DNA from: Smallanthus sonchifolius
Taxonomy: Eukaryota; Streptophyta; Magnoliopsida; Asterales; Asteraceae
Reading direction: 5' to 3'
Length of the DNA: 64,000 nt
Assembly: GCA_023525975.1 (NCBI GenBank)
Contig: JAKNSE010000030.1
Location: 1,473,501-1,537,500, forward strand
Part shown: in pieces, positions 56,373 to 64,000 of the stretch
Layout: every line of letters starts with the position of its first letter
Position numbering within the stretch: position 1 is the first letter of the stretch
The notes under the pieces: model-generated
Told to the model about the DNA's origin: nothing
The model's database searches: none
The model's input: the letters and a program-made list of their open reading frames with translations, nothing else
Position numbers and translations under genes: made by a program

Positions 56373-56470
56373 CAAAGGGACGCCTTAGGCAAATCCCACA
56401 TCTCTGATTGGGATGGTGGGGTAAACCTCATCGAGGACGATGAATCCAAAATAGGGGTGTTTGTAATATC
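56373..56470 (+). mobile_element. Cassandra internal domain, plus-strand copy after the chromovirus
   Basis: Starts with the repeated target CAAAG and continues CGCCTTAGGCAAATCCCACA ... CCTCATCGAGGACGATGAAT to an AATAGGGG polypurine-like tract and TGTAATATCC. It matches the minus-strand copy at 35722-35800. The expected 5S-containing LTR does not follow. AT-rich DNA with a (TA)n tract at 56526-56557 follows instead. Confidence 0.7.
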
Positions 56471-56521
56471 CAGCCTATCGTATCAACAATAAATAATAAA
56501 TATATTGCCCATAATTATCTC

Positions 56522-56525
<4 letters not shown>

Positions 56526-56557
<32 letters not shown>
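56526..56557. repeat. (TA)n tract
   Basis: Pure TA repeat, not followed by a GGG-ended foldback element here. Confidence 0.93.
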
Positions 56558-56560
<3 letters not shown>

Positions 56561-57869
56561 TAAGTTTCAGACAATTATTAACCTTTAATAATTTGAATAA
56601 ATCTTAATAACAAACCATTTTGTTGTTTATAACAAATTAAACAACTTAATTTATTATTATATATAACTGATAGCTTGTGTGATATATAGATAAAATATAT
56701 ATAAATATATATTTGTTTTAGAAATGGTTTTACGAGTTCAGATTTTGAACTTAAAACACACACAATAGTTAAGTGTACCTATCGCAGAGTAATATAGTTT
56801 AGGTAAGAACCAAGTATCGAACCAATGGACACGGTCGAGTTCCAATAATCAACTTTTGTTATCGTTTAGCCGGTTTAATTAGTGAGTGGGTTTTATGTGC
56901 TTGTGAAGCAGAAAAGTAAATGACGGTAAAGTAAATGACAGAAAAGTAAAAATGTGCGTTAAGTGTGTAACAGAAATGTAAATAGCAGAACAGTAAATAG
57001 CAGGAAAGTAAATATCTCGAGGATGATCAGGTCACGAAGAGTATTGCTTTGGGCTTCGAATCCGCTTGGTATATGATAATGTTAAGTTGACTAATCCGGT
57101 GGTATGACTAATACAAATGTGTGAACGGTACACCGCTAGAGCCTCATTCTCACAACATTTGGTTCACTAATTATAATCTTTAATAATAAAATGGTAATGA
57201 TTCCCGCTAGGGACAATGTTACCCTCAACTCTTTGAATGTTATCTCCAAGTTGGTTTAAGACATCAAACTTAAATGCTTAAGTATTATTAATAAAAGAGT
57301 GATTAGACTTTGTTCACCGAGAGGCGGGGCAACAATGGGACCATGTATAAAGACGTACCGTTTCCAATGTGAGTTCACCAATTCTTGGTCTCATAACAAG
57401 TTCGTATAAAGACGTACGACCTTATTAGTATTAACCAAGGCTTGGCTTGTCAAAATCTTCTTGTATAAAGACGTATAAGTTTCAAGAGAAGTTTGATTAA
57501 AAAGGTTTTACGGTCTTACGCTTTAAAATCAAGAACACTCACAAATGTAAAGACAAGTTTAGAAGATAATAAAAAGCCCACCTAGAAGGTGGTTTTAAGA
57601 GCGAATAATTAAAGACATAAACATACCACTAGATTAATACGTTAAACATTAACATACACCAAACTTCATCTTCACCCTAGAAATACAAAGAGTTTAGCCA
57701 CGAATGGCCATACTAACTGGTGTAACGCTAAGTTTCGTAGGCTCCCCTATTGCGGACAAAGAGGAGGAGCCTCTCTACTCTCCACTCTCTACTCTAACTG
57801 CGAAATACTCTCTCTGGAATAGTGTCTTGAGGTATGTAAAGGTGTGTCTATTGAAGAACTCAAGCCATG

Positions 57870-57877
57870 TATTTATA
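57870..57877 (-). promoter_or_regulatory. TATA box of the solo LTR
   Basis: On the minus strand CCTATAAATACATGG follows the hairpin cluster. This is a plausible core promoter, placing the cluster just upstream of transcription start. Confidence 0.65.
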
Positions 57878-57894
57878 GGTCTCAAAATGAGTAA

Positions 57895-58028
57895 TGCACG
57901 GTCGTGCATTGGTTTGCACGGTCATGCAAACACCTCGGGAATCAAACAGGGTACACAGGACAGTGTACTGGGCCTTGGGGAGCAAGACATGGAATGCACG
58001 GCCATGCATTGCATTGCATGACCGTGCG
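57895..58028. repeat. four-hairpin cluster of the solo LTR
   Basis: TGCACGGTCGTGCA at 57895-57908, TGCACGGTCATGCA at 57915-57928, TGCACGGCCATGCA at 57995-58008 and TGCATGACCGTGCG at 58015-58028: two, a 66-bp spacer, two. The layout is as in the gag-only element, with an unrelated motif. Confidence 0.88.
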
Positions 58029-58326
58029 ATGCCCTGTCAGCTCCGCTGTCTTGTCTTTTAGCTGCTTGTTGACTTGCGTTGACCAATTTTGACTTCTTGG
58101 GGGTCAAAGCTCGAGAATGATCTTCCAAAAGGCTTGATTTCTTGGTGTTTTTGACTGGTTTTAGCTTTGTTTATCTCAGGACACCGAATAACCTGCAATT
58201 ATGAAATATTAACTTTTTAAGTATCAATTGCAAAGTTATTAATCAATTAGTATCATAATATGGGGATTATTATGCATGCAAAACATGTATAATTTAGAGC
58301 ATATCAATAACCGATTTATATATATA

Positions 58327-58751
58327 GAGGAAAGTTCATTTCAAAGTAAGGAAATTCTGCGATAACAGAGGGAACAAATCAAAATCGTTTAATTTTTTGA
58401 TCTATGGTAATTTTTTTAAAAATTTTATACTTCCTACGTACAAATATGTATGTTTATGTACATAAAAAACCATTAAACTAGTTTTTCATATGTTTTTGTA
58501 TATTTAAAAGTTTCCTACACATGTGTATGTTATGTGTAGGTAAAAAACCGACACATGAATTACACATGTTTTGGTATGTATATTAACGAAATTTGTTCAT
58601 ATTTTTTTGTTTGAATTTTATGAAAAACAAATAAACATTACATTTATATTATTTTCTTACACTTTAAAACTTTTTAAGATTGAAAAAGTGAATGATTCAT
58701 TTTGTTTTGCGTGTTCTCGCAATATTTCGTGTTCTGAATTGAACCCTCCCC
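58327..58751. mobile_element. TA-flanked MITE 6
   Basis: 425-bp element. The left end GAGGAAAGTTCATTTCAAAG pairs imperfectly with the right-end complement GGGGAGGGTTCAATTCAGAA, and both continue into ...TGCGA...AACA. The interior has TACACATGTGTA. It is flanked by TATATA. A second, interrupted copy is at 63185-63890. Confidence 0.7.
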
Positions 58752-58757
58752 TATATA

Positions 58758-59798
58758 GGGAGAGGATCAAGAGAAAACAAAAAAGTTAGGCGAAAACAAA
58801 GAAAACCAGTCTCAGCCAATCAGATAATTTACATTTTAAATATTTTCTTTATATATGAAAGGGTGTTTTAGTAAATGTACATTAATTTGTATTTAATGTT
58901 TATTGTTTTTTATCTAAATCCCTTAATTTTCTCCCAGATTTACGTTTATATTCCATTTCAAATTTAATTGAGAATTCAAAAATAAAGATGATTGCATCTT
59001 ACTCCATAATCAAATGATTCTATCATTTCTCTCTCTAAAATCAAACATAAAAATCGTAGAACTCATCTACTGAATGCAACTATAAAAAAATCCAAGCAAT
59101 ATTATTCATCTTGATTTTCACGATGGTGATGAGGTAATGATCAAGAAAAGTCAACAAGATATGGTTAAATTGATACTTCATTCAAATATTTTATTGATAA
59201 GTGTGGTTTTGCTTGATTTTTTTATTTCTTTTGCAAATCATGTTAATTGAATTCTTTCTCTTTTACAGAAAACTCAATTGAAGTAATTGTGAGGATAAAA
59301 AAAAGTTGATTTTAGGAGATTTTTATTAATTAATTGGTTGGTTTAATTAACACCACCAAGAAAGCAGTAAAAGATCTTCGGACGATGGGAAGTTTCCAAC
59401 GAAATTCGACGAGGAAGAAAACTACTGAGTTGAAAAACTCGTATAAGCTACATATATGTAACTCATATGTGTTACGTATATGTTTTTTTAACGGCATGTG
59501 CTACGTATATGTAATTCATTTGAGCTACATAACAATGTCAGTTACATATATAAACACTATGAGTTACATGTATGTAACTCTTGCTTTTACATATATGTTT
59601 TTTCTTTACATCCTTGATTACGCGTACCCAAATATATGTATTTACATATACGTAATCACATGTTTACATATATCAGTAGTTACGTAATCACATGTTTATC
59701 GTTTACATATACGTAAACACACTTGTAACATGTTTACATATACGTAAACACGTATTAACAAAAAAAATAAGTTTTGATTTTGAATGAAACTTTGAGAT

Positions 59799-59829
<31 letters not shown>

Positions 59830-60047
59830 TGAATTTTATAGAGATTTAATGAATTTTATTTGTTTCCAAAATGAAAAAACTATAATCTATCGAATATACC
59901 CCTGGATCATTTAATTAAATTTATTATCTATTAAATATTTACATATTTGCCATTAATGCATTTCAACCATTGATCAATTTTGATCAATGGTTTAAAAGTG
60001 GTTTTCTTGGTTTTCGCCTAACTTATTATTTCTCTGGAACCCTCCCC
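58758..60047. mobile_element. TA-flanked MITE-family element 7 (1.3 kb)
   Basis: Left arm GGGAGAGGATCAAGAGAAAA and right-arm complement GGGGAGGGTTCCAGAGAAAT, with TTAGGCGAAAAC in both arms: the family of MITE 3. It is longer because of a non-coding insert. The region 59440-59760 carries ten or so palindromes of the TTACATATACGTAA type. A (GA)n tract lies at 59798-59825. Confidence 0.75.
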
Positions 60048-60061
60048 TATATATATATATA

Positions 60062-60357
60062 TGTGATTTTATTTTTGTAATTATAAATTACAAATTGTTT
60101 AGAACCAATTAAATTATGTTTTCTTCTAAATAAAACCATTATTCAATTTCAAAATTTATTTATTAATTAGTTATTATTATTTCTCAAATAATAACAAGTA
60201 TATCCTGAACTTTGATTATTCCTAATAATCACTATATTTTTCCATTTCGTGTTAAGTTGTTTAACCTTTAAACAACTTGTCTAGCTGTTGCTTTATGTGT
60301 AATCCTTTTGGATCTTACCTTGTTAGCAATTTGTTACTTGGGCATACAGGTTCAACA
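60062..60357 (-). mobile_element. copia LTR fragment (empty-site relative of the hAT target)
   Basis: On the minus strand it starts TGTTGAACCTGTATGCC at 60357 and is homologous to 31297-31226 joined to 26219-25977. At 60290-60297 it shows the uninterrupted hAT target. It is truncated on the left by a TA tract and MITE 7. No copia coding sequence adjoins it. Confidence 0.7.
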
Positions 60358-62166
60358 TTTGTATCCATCAGAAAGGAATCGTCTTTAATAATCGAAGATG
60401 TTGAAAATGGAATCACTTGCTTAATCCTTCGGTACCATTGAGCTGAAGAACCATTCAATGCCCTAGCATTCCATGATATTTAGAAAAGAAATTGGTGTAG
60501 GAATGTGGATTTGTGATGACCTGGATTCTCTGATAACCGCGAGAGGTCGCTTTCAGATTGAATTATTTCGACGGTATATACGAATATTCAATCGGATAAG
60601 AATCAGATATTCAAGAACGAAAATATGAAATCTATTAGGAATTTCGTGTGTTATACTAACCAAAATTGGCCTCTATATAGGGGTGAACATATGCAAAGAA
60701 ATGATATGACCGTTCGCTGAAACCGCCACAACCGTCAACCGTTTGGAAGTTCCCAAGTTAACTAACTTACTCCGGATGACCATCTTACTCCAAATGAGTA
60801 ATCTACTTTGGATGAGTAAACTACTATAGATGAGTAATCTACTCCGGACGAGCAAAATTGCTACTTAGCAATTTCCACTTCCAAATGAATTTTCTATGCA
60901 TAATAAAACATGAAACAACAAGGTGTCTTTAGCATCCTAAATCATAAGATCATCAAACAAGTGTGCATTACACACTTACCAACTTGTTTGATGTTTCATT
61001 ATGATTTCTTATTTGGTTATTAATTAAATCCAATTACACAAATCAGCTAGATAAACTAAAATCACCAACATTTGGTCAAGAATATGAGGCGTATTTTTGT
61101 GAGGCGTAAGCTCAAGTTCATTCCTTAACATGCTTGGGTTGTATTACTAACCCGTTTAGGTAATGACATAACACATATTATATAAACAAATTTAGAAAAT
61201 AAACAGGTAAACATGCGAACACCGACCCGTTTATCAAAAAGTGTTTGTGGGCTTAACCCGAATCCGTTTAGAGTAAACACAAACCTATGAATTTCATGTC
61301 AGATATGTATGGTGTCAAAAACTCACACTTACTCCGCCACTACCTTTGTTGTTGCACAGGGAGTTAGACCTACAACGATATATGAAATCCTTCTGTCTTT
61401 TCACATCATTGTTTGTTCTTTTGGTGGTCCATTTAGTTTTAATATATTTTTTAGAAAAAAGAGAAGTAAATTATATTGATTTGATGGATATTGGATGCGA
61501 CCAAAAACTCTTTGCGCCAAACTCTTGTCCGCTTGAATGATCACTTAATCCTGTAATTACTATTTGTTTGAAGAAAAAAATTAATTAATAAACTAACTTC
61601 TTTGAGCTAGTACTACTCTTTTGGATTTGAGAGACGTATAATTGTATAAAGGCTCAAATTATTTAGTTATTCGGCGTCAATTTAAATGGTACAACTCAAA
61701 AACGTGTTATAAACATTCGTAAATTTGAGGAACATTCAAAAAGATACGAGTTAACCATACTCACACGAGTATATGATGAAAAGTGTTCTTCTATAATAAC
61801 TATACGTCGTTAATACAACATGATTGTATAATTAAACATTCATAATTATATTAGTAGTATAATCAAACTGTGTATAGGGTTTTATACCGAGATACTCTTT
61901 CATCAACAAACAAACGATGATAGAATCAGAAATCATCAACCGAGGATTGTAATAGATTTTATTTACATTGGTTTTAACAAATCTAGCAGTTAAAATTAAG
62001 ATCGTCAACATACAATAAAACGACTGCTTTAGATACCCTTATTAATTGAAAAGTTTGACCGGCTGGATGTCAATGAACCCCTTTAATTACGTCCATGTAA
62101 ACAAGAAATAATCAAAAAGAAAAGTTGTTACAGTGGACTCTTAGTGAAATATTCAACCGTATTAAA

Positions 62167-62209
<43 letters not shown>

Positions 62210-62609
62210 AAATCATTAAACTTTATTATATAAATTCAAAAGGTTGAATAAAACATTTAAAGATAGACCGTCGCCAAACTGCCATCAAACTACATATAAT
62301 TAAAAATGTTGATATGATAGATAAATGTTGAGAATCCCACTTAAATGTATTATCTTATGGCTGATCAAATTTGCCCATCATTTCATGGCTAGAGTTATAA
62401 GGAGTTAAATATAGAATATTAACGTAACTAAATAAATTAATGAAAACTTACAAGATTTAATAATTAATCAAACTTTTTTGGTGGCAATTTTGTCTGCCAC
62501 CATACCCTTAATAATCCGCTTACAAACAAAACACACGACTTTTAAATAAGAAAAGGACGAAACATAATGCTTGGCATGAGCCCCAGGTTTGATTTTAAGT
62601 TCTGAAATG

Positions 62610-62641
<32 letters not shown>
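60358..62641. other. AT-rich region without recognised genes
   Basis: I see only short repeats: ACTCCGGATGA / ACTCCAAATGA / ACTTTGGATGA units (60769-60850), an (ATT)n tract (62168-62208) and a (TA)n tract (62614-62641). A minus-strand segment near 60400-60480 faintly recalls the start of a LINE endonuclease, which is too weak to call. Confidence 0.5.
62168..62208. repeat. (ATT)n microsatellite
   Basis: About 13 uninterrupted ATT units. Confidence 0.95.
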
Positions 62642-62643
<2 letters not shown>

Positions 62644-63173
62644 GACAATTCCACTAAAAAAAGGTTTTTCGTTAAAAAATACTAAAAAGTGGGTCAAACG
62701 AACTCCGATTGAGCTCATTCCAGCGGCGTTGGAACCGTCTAATCGAACCCTAACCCGGACCCAAAAACCTAAACCCCCTTCCACCCGCACCCCCTCCAAC
62801 CCTACCCCGAAAAGCCTAAAACCACCACCCCCACCCCCCCACCCCACCCCCCCCCCCCAAAAAAACCTAAACCCACCCCCACTCATCCCCAAAAACCTAA
62901 ACCCCCCACCCCCACCCAAAAACCTAAACCATAAAATCTAAACCCTAAAAGCTAAACCCTAAGGCTAAACCATAAGGCTAAAACCCTAAAATTCAAACGT
63001 AAAATCTAAACCTTAAAAGCTAAACCCTAAAAGCTAAGATGGTAGAGTTCGACGAGACGGTTCCAACGCCGCTGAAATTAGCTCAATCGGAGTTCGTTTG
63101 ATATCGTTTCTTAAGGTTTTTGTCATTTTTTAGATTTTTTAGCGAAAAACTACTTTTTATTTAATCCTCCCCC
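62642..63173. mobile_element. TA-flanked MITE 8 with telomere-like interior
   Basis: 532-bp foldback. Arms of about 110 bp include ACGAACTCCGATTGAGCTCA and GGCGTTGGAACCGTCT on the left, with their complements on the right (63050-63110). The ends are GGG...CCC between TA tracts. The interior (62745-63040) is a C-rich strand with many CTAAACCCTAA-like telomere-type repeats. The proline-rich plus-strand frame is not a gene. Confidence 0.8.
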
Positions 63174-63184
63174 TATATATATAT

Positions 63185-63890
63185 ATGAGAAATATACATG
63201 TATAGGTAAAATAACTTAAATGTTTATCTACACATGTGTATGTTTTGTGTAGGTAAAATAACTTATACATGAATTCAATGTGTTCAGAACTGGATCGGAC
63301 AGTGGACCAGCCGTTTTAGAGGTTTACTGGTCGGACCAATTGGATCGGATTTAAGAACCAAATGATGTCATAAATAATATAAAAATTAAAACTAAATATA
63401 TATACACAAATATAAAAATATTTTTGTTTTAATGTGAATTTGTAATTTTAATGACATATAAAAACTTAAATAAATAAAATATGTAACTTGGAATACTAAA
63501 TTAATGAGAAAATGAGATTTTGAAGGAAAAAATACAAAAGAAACTTTAAAAAAATTTGAAATCTGGTTTGACCACCCGGTTCACCGGTCCGGCTGGTTCA
63601 AATAAAAGTGGTTCAACTACACACAACCGGATCGGTTATGTGTCCGTTTCCGGTCCGACCGGCCGGTCCGGTGCACTTCTAAAAACGCTGCATCAATTAC
63701 ATATGTGTAGGTTATATACATAAACGAAATTTGTCCATTTTTTTTAATTTCATGAAAGACGAATAAACATTGCATTTCCATCATTTTTTTATACTTAATT
63801 TTTTTTTTAAGATTAAAAATATGCATTATTCATTTTGTTATGTGTATTCACGTAATATTTAATGTTCTGCATAAAATCATCCTCTATATA
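63185..63890. mobile_element. second copy of the MITE 6 family, with an insertion
   Basis: 63225-63290 and 63690-63890 match 58510-58751 (TACACATGTGTATGTT...GTGTAGGTAAAA, then ACGAAATTTGT...). A roughly 400-bp segment between them (63290-63690) has ends rich in GGACCAG/GGTCCGG in inverted orientation and is probably another small DNA transposon. The left end is eroded. Confidence 0.55.
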
Positions 63891-64000
63891 CGTATATATG
63901 TCTGTGCGCATGTATGTTGGGAAACTGAAAAGAAAGCAGTTGTATTAAAAGAAAACAATTGTATTACACTAAAGCAATAGACCAAGTATTTATGTGGATT

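Larger units (their letters stand above)
56668..58306 (-). mobile_element. solo LTR related to Athila/Tat elements
   Basis: On the minus strand the block runs TGATATGCTC...CAAGCTATCA (1639 bp), with the 5-bp duplication ATAAC on both sides (56663-56667 and 58307-58311). It shares layout with the 1662-bp LTR above: TGATA start, a hairpin cluster, a TATA box, and GGTACACTT near the end. Repeats of GTATAAAGACGTA (57347-57475) and AGAAAAGTAAATGAC-like units (56910-57015) are internal. There is no internal domain, so it is a solo LTR. The plus-strand frames in it are spurious. Confidence 0.85.

Noticed and set aside
57704..58021. 105-codon plus-strand frame
   Set aside because: It overlaps the hairpin cluster and TATA box of a solo LTR that is oriented on the other strand.
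60400..60480. Possible LINE endonuclease start on the minus strand (ISWNARAL)
   Set aside because: Only a few residues fit, with no continuation of the endonuclease motifs.
62729..62941. Proline-rich frame, and the glycine-rich frame opposite
   Set aside because: They are generated by C-rich telomere-like repeats in a MITE.

Overview
This window is nuclear DNA from a flowering plant, most likely a eudicot. It holds one recognisable host gene, a TMK-family LRR receptor kinase with the family's single intron in the kinase domain. Nearly everything else is transposable elements typical of plants: Ty3/gypsy chromovirus, Athila/Tat-like gypsy, Ty1/copia, Cassandra TRIM, MULE, hAT, PIF/Harbinger and LINE relics. 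The species cannot be fixed from the sequence; an Asteraceae origin is only my impression from the style of the repeats.

Layout. 1-4.7 kb: AT microsatellite, then a MULE (733-4679, 9-bp target duplication) holding a solo LTR (1584-4222). 5.0-8.8 kb: the TMK gene, with an in-frame TAG at 6164 and a hairpin-rich MITE in its intron. 9.1-10.0 kb: a 910-bp deletion derivative of the large MULE found at 18.25-24.8 kb. 10.5-12.7 kb: a LINE 3' relic and a PIF/Harbinger element. 12.8-17 kb: MITE-like foldback elements strung between (TA)n tracts. 17.1-25.7 kb: a large foldback element holding a 6.5-kb MULE. That MULE encodes a FAR1-type transposase fused to an OTU protease, plus an Athila-ORF1-like protein. 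25.7-35.4 kb: a decayed copia element on the minus strand. Its 3' LTR was hit by a hAT element, which was itself hit by a second MULE carrying a GRF zinc-finger gene. 35.4-56.5 kb: a Cassandra TRIM (5S rRNA-like LTR, inverted internal domain) split by a 20.4-kb chromovirus (35963-56372). The 3' LTR of that chromovirus is split in turn by a gag-protease-only Athila/Tat-like element (47126-55723). 56.7-58.3 kb: a solo LTR related to that element. 58.3-63.9 kb: more TA-flanked MITEs, a copia LTR fragment and microsatellites.

Target-site duplications give the order of insertion. Cassandra came first, then the chromovirus (TSD CAAAG), then the gag-only element (TSD GAATA). The gag-only element's two 1662-bp LTRs look identical by eye, so it is very young and must have moved using proteins made elsewhere. 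Most coding elements carry in-frame stops, many of them at codons one C-to-T change from a sense codon. This is what long-methylated, silenced DNA looks like. The most unusual signals are (i) diverse TA-flanked foldback elements sharing GGG...CCC ends and TTAC...GTAA palindromes, and (ii) a two-plus-two cluster of short hairpins that recurs, with different sequence, in separate LTR families and in a MULE.
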